This document shows, one piece after another, positions 36,962 to 50,882 of a stretch of DNA of 64,000 bases. The position numbers and the translations under genes were made by a program. Each line of letters begins with the position of its first letter. Positions within the stretch are counted from its first letter, which is position 1. The notes beneath the pieces were generated by a model. It worked only from the letters and a program-made list of their open reading frames with translations, was not told the origin of the DNA and ran no database searches. The stretch covers positions 52,151,001-52,215,000 of the forward strand of contig NC_092316.1 in assembly GCF_036785885.1 (NCBI RefSeq), in the 5' to 3' direction. Source of the DNA: Coffea arabica. Taxonomy: Eukaryota; Streptophyta; Magnoliopsida; Gentianales; Rubiaceae.

Positions 36962-37062
36962 CACCGCCATACTCGTTCCTTGGGACATCAAAGCGTACAA
37001 GCTAATTCCTAGCAAGTATACATAACCTAATTACCTTGGGCTACCTACCCTCTAGCTAGCAA

Positions 37063-37749
37063 ATGCAAAACATGGCTTCCTACAATGTTATTCACCTCGT
37101 CATTTGGCTGACATTCTTGTCACTTGTGCAGCTACCAATGCGTTCCCATTGTGCTGATCCTGGTCCATTGCAGGATTTCTGTGTTGCGGATTTGAACTCC
37201 CCGGTGCTTGTCAATGGGTTTCCGTGCAAAAACCCAGCGAATGTAACTTCCAACGACTTCTTCTTTGATGGGCTGCAAAAACTGGGAACAGTGTTCGATG
37301 CCCTCAATGTGAACCTCACCGAAGTAGACGTCTTCGCATTTCCAGCGCTGAACACCTTGGGGATGTCCATGAACCGAGTTCAATTTCATCCCGGAGGAGA
37401 AAACCCGCCTCATATCCACCCTCGTGCTACCGAGTTGTCCCTGGTCACGGAGGGGAAACTGTTTGTGGGATGGGTATCAACTGCATATACCCTGAACTGG
37501 AAAATTCTGACGGCAGGACAAGTGTTCGTGATTCCTCCAGGCTTAGTGCACTTTCAGCTTAATGTTGGAAAGGGAAACGCACTATTTTATGCCTTCTTTA
37601 ACAGTCAGAATCCAGGGATTTCGAAAATAGCCCCCGCTCTCTTTGCTTCCACGCCTTTGATTCCAGATCCAGTGCTCACAACAGCATTCAATGTGAATAA
37701 AACTATCATCGACCTCATCAAGTCCAGGGCTTCTGTGCTGATTCCATAA
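37063..37749 (+). CDS. Germin-like protein, copy 3
   Basis: Encodes the same 228-residue cupin as copies 1 and 2, with all four manganese ligands and both cysteines. What sets it apart is upstream context: just 705 bp of native sequence (MITE, TATA box, leader) precede the ATG. Beyond that lies truncated NOL9 intron 3 in place of the usual distal promoter. If distal elements matter, this copy should be expressed differently. Confidence 0.95.
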   Translation: MQNMASYNVIHLVIWLTFLSLVQLPMRSHCADPGPLQDFCVADLNSPVLVNGFPCKNPANVTSNDFFFDGLQKLGTVFDALNVNLTEVDVFAFPALNTLGMSMNRVQFHPGGENPPHIHPRATELSLVTEGKLFVGWVSTAYTLNWKILTAGQVFVIPPGLVHFQLNVGKGNALFYAFFNSQNPGISKIAPALFASTPLIPDPVLTTAFNVNKTIIDLIKSRASVLIP

Positions 37750-38120
37750 GCTCCAAATAATTAATCCCCGTCGCTTCTTATCATCTACCAAACAAGAATG
37801 ATACTCTGATATCATTCACCCTAAAGTCTGGTCTTTTCTTTGCAATGTATAAACCATCTGCAGATGGATAAAATAAAACATCCGAGGAGTCAGATGTTCC
37901 TAGTCATGAAATAATCCTCGTCTCACCACATGAAAAATGTGGATATATTTGTTGTGAAGTTTGTACCTTTTTTCTTTTTTCTTGAAGTTGAAGATGGATG
38001 GAATGAGTGTGCTTTACATCAAAAGGGCATGTGTTACTCTTAATCTTCTTTGCATGAGACCTAACAAGTCACTGCTATATAAACTATGTAAAGGATGCTA
38101 ATATATATTAAGGGTTAATT

Positions 38121-38170
38121 ACATTTACCTCCCCTGAGGTTTGATACATTTACCTCCCCTGAGGTTTGAT
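38121..38170 (+). repeat. 25-bp tandem pair, third copy
   Basis: Duplicate of 8844-8893 in segment A''. Confidence 0.7.
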
Positions 38171-40145
38171 CATATTGCCAATCAATCCCTGTAATTTGTC
38201 CAAATAACAGTCTCACCCTTTGAATGATCAAACATTTAACAAAAACCCCCCTTAATGTCGAAAATGCCCTTATTGAGGCCATATTGCATTAAAAAAAAGA
38301 ACATATTTTTATTTATTAAACCTTTCATCATATAAAGTATTAAATTAATCCATTACATGTCTTATTTTGTACATATATATATTTATATAAATAATTTTTT
38401 AAAAAATTCATTGAACCGAGGTTGAACCGATCCGACCGGTTGAACCTCGACCTTTTCACTTCACCGGTTCAATGAACGGTCCGATTTTTAAAACATTGAG
38501 CAAGAGTGGACATAGTCATAGTATCGACTTGGCACAGCTCTCAAAAATACGTGTACGTGCGGGCGAATGTGATGAATGACCTGCACCTGCCAGCCATAAT
38601 ACATAGTTCTACCCTACGGGTTAATGCTATGCTATATAGTACTATATGCATGGCTCCTCCTGGTTTTTCCAATTACTGGAGCTGGCTATATATGGGTCAA
38701 AACTATTTGATAATTAAGTAGAAAGTAAATCAGAAAGGGATGAAAACTATTTCAGATTGTGACTCAGTGATGGAACAACATATTTAAGATTTTGGAGTCA
38801 CGGGGCAAACAGTTTAAAGATTAAGACTGTGAATCCGTGATAATTAATAATGAGGTTTTTGATTGTGACAGAGCAACAGAAGTGGAATTGAAACCAATAC
38901 TCTGATTAAGACCATACAAAAGTAAAATTTTCATTTAATTTCAAGGTGTGACCATATCCTTTTTTACCACTACGTACCAGGATTAATTAGTTGTCACAGT
39001 ACTCATTAGTTTGCCTTCCGCTTCTACCTTTCCCTTCTAAGGAAGGAAACACATTCTTGTTGAAGTTGATCAGCCCTCACTATTAATTGCATGATCAGGA
39101 GGCACTGATCAAGACACAGGTGAACGAAGTTTACAAATTTTGTGGTGTGCTATATATATATATATATATATATATATCAAACAAGAAGGGAAAAGGTAAT
39201 TGACGAGTAGATGCTGATATATAGTTTATGGGGGTCGATATAGAAGTTTTATTCTTGGAGGGGATGAATGAAATATCTGATTTGTGTCATTGACTATGGA
39301 AGCTATGAATGACAATGGGACATTAATTAGCAGCCCCCTCAGTCTATATAGTACGTATTAATTATCCGGGACTATCACTATTGGCGAAGAACTTGTCCTT
39401 TTCACAAATTGTTGTGGTATATATATATGATCAATTTTCTTTTGCTATGCTGCCGATTCGTGGTTCTTCTCAATTCTTCATGTCTTTGTCAGTCCTCTGC
39501 CATACCTCACTCTAAGAAGAATATAAAGAAAGAAAAGAAAAAGGAGTACTACAAATGTCGCGACTGACGATCAGCAGCCTTCTAATCTTCAGAAAAAAGA
39601 CAAAAGTTTCCTTCTCGTTCTTACTTCTTGCTCTCTCTATGTCAATAACTATGGAGTTAACCTCCACCAGATGGTACTGACTGTAGCTTCTTTCTCTTTG
39701 TTTTTTTTAACCAGTTTGACGAGTATAATTTATGTACATGCTCTCATCTTATTCCTACACCTCGGATACCATTTTCTACACTTCTTCACAAGATTATGTA
39801 TGTGCATATATATATATATATATATATATTTGGTGCTGACGGAATTGCACACACTGCAAGAGAAAGCTTATTCTATCATTTTTTTTTTTTTTAAACGTCA
39901 CTATTTTGTATATGGCTAATACTTGATATTACAAGAGAGAAGCTTATAGTAATACATGTATTTTCATTTATTGGGAAGGGATATGATTATTTTAAATTTA
40001 ACTAATCATTACCTTCGTTAATAAATGAAGATACGTGTGGAGGAAGTGATGATGGTCATCTTGGACATGAATAGTAGGATTATTATCTAACTTGTATATA
40101 AGATAAGAAAAAGCCAATTTACTGTAGCAACCCGTCTTGGACTTG

Positions 40146-40462
40146 GAGGCCTGGGAACGAAAGCACATTCACCTGAGTGAGAATCACTTCACTTTGAGAG
40201 AATTGAAGATTGCTCCCCTTAATTTCCTTGAGACCATCGCTGAAGAAGTCGTCTGAAGTTGTTACATGAGCAGGGTTTTTGCAGGGAAAGCCATTTACGT
40301 GCAAAGGAGATTTCAGATCAGCAATAATGCAGAAATCCTGCAATGGACCAGGCTCAGCACAATGGGAAGGCAATGGCATGGTAGCTGGCTGGCTAGCAGA
40401 ACTGATGACAAAACTGCACAGGACAAAATCAGATGAATATTAACATCGCAGGAAGAAGCCAT
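40146..40462 (-). pseudogene. Germin-like pseudogene, N-terminal half, copy 3
   Basis: Third copy of the fragment at 10869-11185, carried in A''. Confidence 0.88.
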
Positions 40463-40771
40463 GCATATGTGCTCAAATTTGCTAAGGAAGCCACCGAATG
40501 ATATATAGCTTCGTAGTTTGCCAGACAAATTAGACTTAAAGTTGTGTGCTTATCGAGCAGTCTGATGTTTCGCTTGCCTGTGCATGGGGAAGGCACGACT
40601 AGTTCCTTGTTGACGGCAGTATTAGTGATTAATTTGCTGCCAACCTACTCCGTATGATACAAAATGACAATGCTTAAAATGAAGGAAGCTTTTAGAAAGC
40701 TATGTAGGGAAGGAAGTTAGAAAAGGTATAAAATGAAGATATATTTCAGAGATTATTAGTTCAAATTTCCT

Positions 40772-41361
40772 AACAGTACTGTGGCAAATCGTACACCTAA
40801 TATCCCTTATTTTGAATAGGTCTATGACATTCAGTACAATTTTGAGTTATATCATCGTAGAAGGTATACACCACATCCTGTGCCGCCACCATAAATCTTC
40901 CTTCCTCTTGGTGTAAAAATTATTTAAAGGGAAACCACCACCAGCAACACCCCCCCCCCCCTCCCCCCAACAGTACTGTGGCAAATCGTACACCTAATAT
41001 CCCTTATTTTGAATAGGTCTATGACATTCAGTACAATTTTGAGTTATATCATCGTAGAAGGTATACACCACATCCTGTGCCGCCACCATAAATCTTCCTT
41101 CCTCTTGGTGTAAAAATTATTTAAAGGGAAACCACCACCAGCAACACCCCCCCCCCTCCCCCCAACAGTACTGTGGCAAATCGTACACCTAATATCCCTT
41201 ATTTTGAATAGGTCTATGACATTCAGTACAATTTTGAGTTATATCATCGTAGAAGGTATACACCACATCCTGTGCCGCCACCATAAATCTTCCTTCCTCT
41301 TGGTGTAAAAATTATTTAAAGGGAAACCACCACCAGCAACACCCCCCCCCCCCCTCCCCCC
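40772..41361 (-). repeat. Three-unit minisatellite with C-tracts, copy 3
   Basis: Third occurrence of the 197/195/198-bp array, downstream of the second whole 5-FCL gene (stop at 41413). Confidence 0.92.
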
Positions 41362-41412
41362 AACAAAATCAGAAATCAACAACGGAAGAACGTCCAACCC
41401 AAGACTGCAATC

Positions 41413-44400
41413 TCATTGACATCTTGCCTTGGCAGCTGCACTGATGGGAATTACACCAGAGGGTGACACAAGCGCATCAACAAATACATCATTTGGGGTG
41501 ACTGGAACAACACCCTCATCCATTATCTGCACTGAATAAGACACAGCAACTGCACAACAAAGCATTCTATCATCATCCACCGGATTGACCTCTTAAAACA
41601 ATTATTTCCCACATAAAAGCATCGAAAGTGACTTTACCCAGGAAAGGCTGCTTCCACTTCCGTTCCTTCACAAGCCCCTGATATCTCGTCAAGAATGCAT
41701 CATAATATCTTTTGATTTATCACCGCGTAGCATCCAGAACAGTGGGTCAACAAAAAACAATAAAGAGTTACTGGAATGCACAAATAGCCAATGAAATGAA
41801 ACAAACACACAACACGCTCTAACAACCACAATGGGCGAATTTTTTGTATGAACTTGTGGACACACTCAAAATATATCCAAAAATATATATCAGCTTAAGA
41901 TTTGAAGGTATACAAGACAGAGATTAATTGAAGTAACATGTTCAAAAACCCTAAAGGGGGAAGGGGCTGAGTCCCAACACTAACTCTGCTTGCCAAGCAT
42001 TGGAGATTGTCTATTGCAGAACTTAACTTCAGAATTGGTATAACCGGTTGAGATGGATGCTTAACAATTGATATGAAAAAGTTCAGAGAAATAAACATCG
42101 GTGACATTTATTAAATTCTCAGCAAATGCATAAATTCAAATCTTTTACAGAGGTCATCACAAGGAGCCTTACCCTCCACCACGACCCAAACGTCTTCCAG
42201 ATTTGTCAAATGCGAGTCCTGAATGTTTCAGGAAACAGTTATAAAAAGTTCATAACGATCTAAATAAGTAAAGGGTACACCCAGATGAACTTTTACTCAA
42301 ACAAATACCACTATGAAACTTCGGACAGTCATACACACGAATACCCCATCTTCGCTCCCCCAACTCCCCCTCCAAAAACTGGACCATGCCTTCCTTCCCC
42401 TTTTTATTTTCACTAGAAATGCTATGAATTACTTAGATTAAGATGGAAAAACTCACCAGGTAAAAGAAGCAAATCAACAGGATGATCAGCCAACATGACT
42501 GCACAAAAAAAAATAAAGATTAGTCTAGCATACGCATGTTCAACTACATAACTTAGCCAAAGGAAAATAAGCCCAAACACATGTGTGCAAGTCACTCTAT
42601 AAACTTATACTTTACATTCAGTATCCCAACAACTCTCCATAAAAGAATGCTTACAAGGGAAATGCAAGTTAAGCTCTATTAACAAAGAAAAGGCCTAGAA
42701 GCCGGATTTGTTGAAAAGATATTCCAGGCCACACAAGGGAAAGATTAAGAGTAAAGGGCTGAAAACCAAAATATTTACAAAAATCACTTCAGTTAAACTG
42801 TAAAAGCCGCATACGTTAGTCAATATTACACTGGAAGGACTAATATCCTCTCTACCTGCTGTATCATGTCAAATTAACCTCAAATGCATAGAAACACTTG
42901 CAGAATAAGGTGTCCCAGGTATGCTTTTAAGGACAAAAAATTCGCAGAATTGGCCAATACGAGCGAGGTGTATTAACTAGTTAAAGCACAAGTCAAATGA
43001 AAACCCACAAATCAGTTTAAAGCTTATGGATGAAAAGCAACGTATACCATCTTCACGTTCCTTTCCCTCAGCATCCATTGGAGCTGGCTCCAAAATATTC
43101 ATTGAATTTGCAATTAAATCGTCCATACTTGAGATCTTCAGCATTCTCATGTGGCTATTCTTGTCCTCCACTCGTGGAACATAGAGTGTCTTCCCCATCT
43201 GTAGATAATCATCTTATTGAATTGAAGATGAACAATAAGGACTTGAGTTTGAGAATCAATTCATTTACAACTGCTAGAGGACAAAAACCATGATAACCAC
43301 CCATTAAGTTCATTGCCATACTCAAAACAAACAAATGCATATGTAATAATCCATAAGTTCAAACGCACAAGTCAAATTTCTAATAGCCTGTCTTACAGAT
43401 TCCAAATAACACTTCATGATCAAGCTCCTCAGACCCAGATCAGAGGAAAATTGAATGGCATACATTACATTGGCCAGTCTTCTACTGTCCATACTCCTAC
43501 GTCTAAATCTTACCCTGGACAATATTGCCTGCTAGAATATAGGAGCTCTACTTCATGGAATACTCATGCATCTCTACAACCATCTTTTTTCCAGATTTCT
43601 TAACAGATGTAATCTATTCGACATAAGCAAAGTCAACAAAGCATTACAGCCACAGTCAGCTACATGAATCCCATAAAATATACAGGTCATTCACTTGACT
43701 AGTAAAACCTGATGATGCAAATCTTTTAAGACACCATATCATCCATCTAGTCCTCCTACCTCTGATTCACCAGCATATACCAGGGTTGTTCCCAACAAAG
43801 AGTCTCTATGAAGAGAGAGGCAAACGAAAATGGTATTCTAGATTTTCATCTTCTTTTGGCAAATGCTGCAGTTTTTTATTGCCTAAGTCTGTAGCACGAC
43901 ATATGATTGAAATTAGTAGATTAAAAAAATGCGTTGCCTACTTCTATCTCAGGCTAATTGTAGATTTTTCACATAAGAGTCTATTTACCTATGGAGCTAG
44001 ATGGCCCGATTTGACATAAGACATAATTACCTAAAGACTCTTCATTTCTTTGGTAATGATATCTGAATACACTTTAACCTTGTCTAGTTAGCTTATCAGA
44101 TAAGGTGAGAACTTGTGAAGTCAATCCTGTGAGTATGATTAAAATATAGTACCCATGACACTTATCGTAAACTTCCTATTATACCCTCAGTGGCAGATAT
44201 TTACCAGTAGTGATTTGTAAACCATCACCTAAACCCCACCAAAAAGGTATCTGGTTGAGGTATTGGAGTAACATTGTATGTATTCTTTTAATATGCTAAG
44301 GAATGTCTAGTTCTCTAATTTGCAATAAAATTTTAATTCCACTATGCAGCAACCCACGCCCCAACCCCACCATTTGCAGTACAAAGCTTTTTAAAGAAGC

Positions 44401-46800
44401 TTGTTTGAATTTTTCCACTTTTAACGTCTATTGCAGAAGAGAGAAAAGAAGGAAAAAGAGATAGGAGAAGTTTTACCACTCAGAGAGAGGGAAAGAAAGG
44501 AGATGGTTCAAAACCCTTCAAGCTTCAGAGCTAAAAAAATATTATCTTCAATCATTATCCTGTCTCTGTGTTTACCCTAGCTTCCTTTAACCTTTGAATC
44601 AATGTGATTGTTGCTAAACATGCGTTTTTCTAAATTGATTTCTTGTATATCTCCTAGATTTCAACCAAAAATGATAAGAACATCAAGATATTGATGAACA
44701 AAAGAAACACAGACATAAAACTTGAGAGACAGAAATTAATTCAAACAATGTGTAGCACAAATTGATAACTTATACATTAGAATGAAACAAATAAAGATTG
44801 AGAACTTATTGAGCTCTCTCAGTCTAAGCACAGTAATGGTTTTACCAGTCTATATGTGCATTGCACTTTGCCTTATCATGTAACTTTCCAATAACTATTA
44901 ACATCAAAAAAAATTAAAAGCTTGTAGGTGTTATGCTGTAAGAATGTTGTGCTAATCAAAGCTACAGTTTGTATTATGGAGCATATCTTGCTATTTCCCT
45001 CATAAGCAATTAAGTTCTCATATGACATCTTTAACTTAAGCTTCACAGGAAGCCTCAATAGGCTCGTATCCAATTTTGCGGGCCTACTTCTAGAACTGTT
45101 CAACTCAACTTGACCCCTCACTCAATCTCAATTCTCGTTCTGTCCATGACCTGCTCTACCGTAGTTAAGATTTACTATCTAGAGACCGTTTATGGAAGTA
45201 GCAATGCTTGGTTTTCGGGTTGAAATCCTTGCAGCTATGAACTAGCCCCATAGTAGACAAATTTAACATGTATAACCGGACAGCAAATAAATACGTATTA
45301 TAGCATAATAAAAATAAGAGTAAATCTTATATACACTGACAATGTATACACTATCACCGTTTGATTCATGATATGTGTGCAAAAGTTGACTTTCAAATTC
45401 AAATTTTGCATAGTTGTCATTCATCCAACGTTGACAGTGTATACACTGTCAGTGTAAGAAAGATTAATCCTAAAAATAAACATGGAATATGTGGTAGACA
45501 CAAAACATACATAAGAATCCCAAGTAACACAGCGGAACATGTTGGCAATGGAGTCAAAACATGCACTTGCCCATCAAATTGAAGGGGGAAAAAGTAAAAA
45601 TGCTATGCTTAAATCAAGGCATTCCATCAGACATGATCTAAGAGAGTTCCTGCAAATCAGTAAAGAAGGCATGAGCTTATATGGTAATACATTGTCCGAA
45701 GGATAAATGCTTCACCTATGCATAGCTTAATGCCAATACAAGCTAAGACCTACCTTGTTTTTTTTGGTTCAAGGGGAGTTGTATCTCTCTATTTCTTTCA
45801 TTAACATTCTGTTAGCATTCTCGAATCAGCGTCAACTCAGAGGACAATTTTCAATCACCAACTACATTCTTTTTCATACATACAAAACATGATGCTGAGT
45901 AGGAAACACGTAAAAGACTTCAACTTTGTTGCAGAAGTAATCAAAATTCAACTGATTTAGGACTAACCACCTAAAAGTTCAAGATTTACAGCATGCTAAA
46001 GAAGTTGATTAAGAAAACATTCTTCAAATGGAATCAACTGGGCACCTAGACTATAACAAAATGGAACAAATTCAACAACAATTTTTAACAGAGAAATTTT
46101 ACAATTACAAAAGAAAAAATAAAGGAAAGAAAGAAATGACAAATAAAAAAGGCTTAGGGAGAGATAAAGAAAACACCTTTGGATGAGTAATTGAGAATTT
46201 GGGCCAACAATTTAGACGTATCAACTTCTCTTAGTGCGCTGCAGCTTATGTAAGCACATAATTTCTGACAAGACTTGAACCAGGGAGCTTCCAGTACAAG
46301 ATTCTGTACCGCATCATCTACATGGATAGTTTTTTTGAGAGGGGGGTGGGAAAGAAAGAGACAAATGCGGTAAAATTTCACCTAAAAGAACTGAACCCAT
46401 TAAAAATAAATAAATAAATCCTGCATAAAAAGAAGATGAAAAGCACAAGTGTACCTTCCTTCGATCTAAGGGTAGGGTCCATGGACTTGAGGTCTCTTCT
46501 GACTTTGGAACGAAGGGCCTTCTTCTGCTTGAAAATGGCGTCCAGGTTGAGTGGGTGGTCAGCAGAGGTGGTGGTGGTCATGGTGGAGGCGGTGGTTAAG
46601 GGTGAGCGTGGGGGTGGCGGATGGTACTGGTAAGCGTGGCCGAGTATAGGTGTGATGGAGCGGGTGAACAAGAGTCGGGCGCTAATGGTGGATACGGAGG
46701 AAGGCAGAGCAAAGGGTGACGAGGTGAGGAGGGCGTGTGGGCGGTGGTGGCGATGGGTCATCTGTTGTCGGGCCAGTTGCTTCACCCCATTTAGGCTCAT
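41413..46800 (-). CDS. 5FCL: 5-formyltetrahydrofolate cyclo-ligase, mitochondrial, copy 2
   Basis: Exons 46800-46455, 46317-46177, 43212-43048, 42498-42457, 42218-42173, 41708-41638 and 41549-41413 give the same 315-residue product as the copy at 22272-27659, with the same splice sites. Promoter-side sequence (cgag-rich MITE and spacer up to the myosin-binding gene) is duplicated with it, so both copies should be equally competent. Two whole genes would double dosage of the folate salvage step unless the assembly is wrong. Confidence 0.92.
45318..45470. mobile_element. Mutator-type MITE in 5-FCL intron 2, second copy
   Basis: Duplicate of 26177-26329 with the same 9-bp flanks; one insertion event, later duplicated. 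Confidence 0.8.
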
Positions 46801-46908
46801 CTACTCTACTGATTAGGTGAACGTTAAATGAATTGATGGTGCCCAGACTCCAGTACAGTTTTTGATGTACTACTGAATCTATTATCTGAGATTAAAATAA
46901 ATGTCTGC

Positions 46909-47651
46909 GTAGCTGTTCGCTCGCGAGCAGTTCGAGTCAAATTTTGATCGATATTTGACTCGAGCTCGATCAATATAGAGTTCGAATTGGTCAAATCGAG
47001 ATCGAGTTCAAAAATAATTTTATTTGAATTGCGTTTTTCTGAAATTTTTTTGTAGTATAAAAAAGTGTTTGGATAACAAAAATATCTCAAATAATATTTC
47101 ACTTGCATCATAAACACATTTCTCAACCTACCTTTTTATATTTACAATCACCTTTTTATCTCACATACATCACATTACAAAAAGTGCTACAGTAATTATT
47201 TCATATAATATTTCAAATAATACTCTATCCAAACAAAGCGAAATTTGATATATATGAAATAAAAAGATAATTGAAAAATATGTTCACAAAAAACGTAATA
47301 ATTTTTCTATGAAAAATTGCTTTCCAAACAAAACCTAAGTTTGTTAGCTCGCGAGCTTCGAGTTCGAATTCAAAAATATTAAATTCGTTAGTTCCCGAGC
47401 TCAAGTATATATATATAATTTTATTTTAATAATAAAATTATATATATATTCCTAATTTTTATTATTTATTAAGAAAAATTTATTTTATTTATTTTTAAAA
47501 AATAATTATTTTTTATTTTTTTAAACTCGAACTTTAAATTTGCAGCTCGTCGAGCTCGAGTTCGAGTTTGAACTTGATAAAAGTAAGTCAAGATTTGTTT
47601 CAATTAACTCAAAACTCGACTCGACTCGACTCGATTCATTTGCAACCCTTC
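46909..47651. mobile_element. cgag-rich MITE-like element with nested insertion, second copy
   Basis: Duplicate of 27768-28510; the nested element lies at 47063-47237. Confidence 0.55.
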
Positions 47652-48418
47652 CTATTTAGGATGGTTAGCAGGTGCCATCAGTAAAGACATTTGATCAGAA
47701 AGCGAATTTTTTGCAAGAAGCAACCATTGAAGAAGGATAATCCCAATTCAATTACCAACAACTGAAGATGCTACTTCATCTCAGTAGACTTGTAGCCATC
47801 ATAATAAGCTTTCTCAGCCAATCGCCGGGGTGCAAAAGATATAACTATAGCAGCCGGAAGCTACTTCAATTCATCCGTTGCACAATCAAGTAGATTTGGA
47901 AACAGAAGTTGCCATTAACAGTCGGAAACGCAAGATACTGATGGAGGGCACAGCTTCTTTGCAATCAAGAGTCATTTATACACCAGGTCATCATTGAGAG
48001 TGGCAAGGTAAGATTAAGAATGAATGAATGAATTGAATATACAGGAGGATATTTGCATTGATGAAACGAGAATAATAAATGTTACTGAGTTCAAATCTGA
48101 CACCTCATGGTCACGGCCCTAAAATGAGCGAGGGACAGGAAAGGAAGGTAAGCACGAAGTTATCAAAGCCTTTAATCAGAAAAAAAAGACATTAACCCTA
48201 CGGCCAAAAACTACACGTATTGATACTTTGCATGCTAAACCACTGGACTGCAAACTATTCTGTAGCTAGCTACTCATGCATGCGACCCCGGAGTTCAGCC
48301 AAACCTGGTACAGATTTAGGCTGTCTTCAGCTTGTCAAGCTGGATGAGATATTTGAACTCGCAATCGGATGGAACCAGCTCTGAATATGGTTTGGTTTAC
48401 CCCATTCAGCAACACAGG

Positions 48419-50882
48419 TCACGCATCTATGTCATCATTAGGCATTTTCACGGAGTACCTAAGGTTCCGCAGATGTTGAGCAATCTCTGTCAAGAGTTTG
48501 CTTCCCTCACCACTCTTCTGCAGAGTCATAGCAGCATGCTTTAAGAAGCCACTATCTGCTTCAATTGCTCTCAATCTCTCCCTAATCAAAGACAACTCTC
48601 TTTCAAGAATAGGCTTATTTTCTGTACCTGTCAGGGGGAACCATTTCATCTTAATCATATTGAAGAAGAGCAAGGAAGCAAAGCCAAAAAGATAAAAGAA
48701 AACAGAGAGAGAGAGAGGAGTTTAACAAATCCGATGTATATAGGCAAAAGGGTACAATATATTGAGGAACAAAAAGAAAGAATCAATCACCTCTCTCTCC
48801 TTGCTCTTCCACGTTAGACCCCGAGAGATGAGATCCTTGGTCGACGGAGGGTACGCTCATATTTCTCTCGACATCCTTCAATAAACCTAGAAGGTAAGAT
48901 CTTTCGTGCTCGAAGTCTAGGGATGATTCATCCAGAGTTCCACCAGCTCCTAGTTCCATGGAACGGTCAAATGAGCGTTTCTTTGCTCCACTTTGATCTA
49001 GTAGTTCACTGGGACTGCCACACTCAGATTTTTCACCAGAAGATGATAGAGACTGAGATTTCAAAGCTTGATAATCTTCGTCATCATCAATTTCACAGAC
49101 CTCACTTCCTATTTTCTTAATAGGCCCATATTTTTCCCTATAAACATCAAGGTCTGCTTCCAAAACCTTAATCTCTTCGTCTCTCTTCCCAAGTAAGTCT
49201 TTCATGACCTGCAGTGCTTCTTGGTCATACTCTGCCTGTTCTTCCATCATCCTCTGATACTGCAAGGCCTCCATTTGAACAGCTGCCTTCTCTGCTTGCA
49301 ACCGAGTGATCATTGCCATCGCATTGTTTGCTGCAACAGCAGAGGCACTTCTTTCTTCATCTAGTTCCATATACAGTGCCATGAGGGACTTGCGATCTAA
49401 ACGAACTTGTCTCTTCAAACGAGTCAAAATGGAGTCACCGTCTGCTTCGTTCAGTGCGTTAATGTCATTGGGCTCTAAAACAAAGTCCGGCTTGTCCATG
49501 GAAAATTTTTTACCCGCCCTGTACCTAGGACTGGCTTGAGCTGAATCCGACAGCGGTATTCCAAAAAATTTGTTTCCCCTAACGAAGAGAGGGGTTTTAC
49601 TAGCATCTTCATTTATGTCCTCTGAGTCTGGCAGTAAAGGCACTGTTGCAGCTTTAGTATCTTCTCTACCTGCTATATCAATCTTGTCAAATTAACAACA
49701 CGACCTAGTTATGTTTTAAGGATAAAAAAAAATTCACATAATAGGTCAATATGAGCCAGCTAAATAAAATAGTTAAGTGCAATCATCCCAAAAGAAAAAA
49801 AAAACACAACTTAGTTTAAGGTATATCACATATCAAGAATATCTTCTTGCGGGTGGAAAACAATCAGAATAAGAACAGGATAGCAGCTGCAGTGTTAGAC
49901 AGGTGTATAATCTCACATGTTTACATATATTATTCACATATATGAACCACATCTAGAAGAATGCTGATAGTCACACAACTGGATAAAATAGATGAGGAAG
50001 AGAATTTGCATCAGTCAAAACACGAACGAACCACATAAGCCAAGGCTCCTCATATGTGTCCTGGAATCAACATGAAAACGATTTTATTTTATAGGACTTA
50101 CGTTGATTGTCTCCTGGAATCAACATGAAAACGATTTTTTTATGGGACTTACGTTGATTGTCTCCAATTGAAGCATCCTCATCTTCTGGAATTTCTGAAT
50201 CATTATCCGACATGAACTTGAGCTCTGTGTACCGAATGTGGGGCAATTCTGGATTTCTCCCATCCTCATTTTTCCATGACAGCAGGGGTGCTCTTGGAGA
50301 AGGGGTGGGAGCATTAGCATTCATCGACGAACTTCGAATGAATTTCGAGGAGGGTCTCGTTTTCAAAGGGTCCCCACAACAAGAACACCGAGGAACACCA
50401 GTCAGGTCACCTTGCAACCCTTCATCCTTCTTTCCTGATTTTACCAAATTTCTCTGGTCATCCTCTACAAAGCAATCGATATCCTTGTGCAGAATCCCAA
50501 CAAGAGACTTGTATCTATCGCAATCAGAGTCTTTCTCTGTTGCAAATGAAAGAAGGCATCCATCACAGATGCTTCGTATATCAGACAGCTTCTTATGCAC
50601 GTGGCAATAGGCAAGGGAAGAAATATCTTTCTTGTGAACTTCGCATATCGAATCATTGTAATAGAAATTTGGATTTCTGTGAACCAGAACATGATCAATC
50701 CTTGTGCAGAGCAAGCATGGGATTCTCAAACCAAATAATTTTGCAAGTTCGTTGCAGATAAAGGCAAGAAACCCATCGATGAATAGTAGAATTATCACCA
50801 CCCATTCCAGGATGGCATATATCAAGAATTGTGGAAATTTTCCCAACTTTTCTTCAATAAGTATCTTGATAGATTGCGACAT
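48419..50882 (-). CDS. GTD-binding (DUF593) myosin-binding protein, copy 2
   Basis: Exons 50882-50153, 49669-48791 and 48627-48419 encode the same 605 residues as the copy at 29278-31741, including the membrane anchor and coiled-coil GTD-binding domain. The duplicated donor (50060-50163) and the GA tract in the leader (51073-51103) are kept. Upstream lies the whole NOL9 gene, 853 bp from its stop to this ATG, which is the ancestral arrangement. Confidence 0.9.
50060..50163 (-). repeat. Tandem duplication of the exon-1 splice donor, copy 2
   Basis: Same two-unit structure as 30919-31022. As both gene copies share it, it predates the segmental duplication. Confidence 0.85.

Larger units (their letters stand above)
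36358..44425. repeat. Segment A'', partial third copy of A
   Basis: 8,068 bp corresponding to 7081-15148 of A at a constant offset of 29,277, with no length difference. It retains the part of the 85-bp block (7081-7136 equivalent) that A' has lost, so over its left end it matches A rather than A'. The left 2.15 kb of A is missing. It runs on into B' at 44426. Confidence 0.96.
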
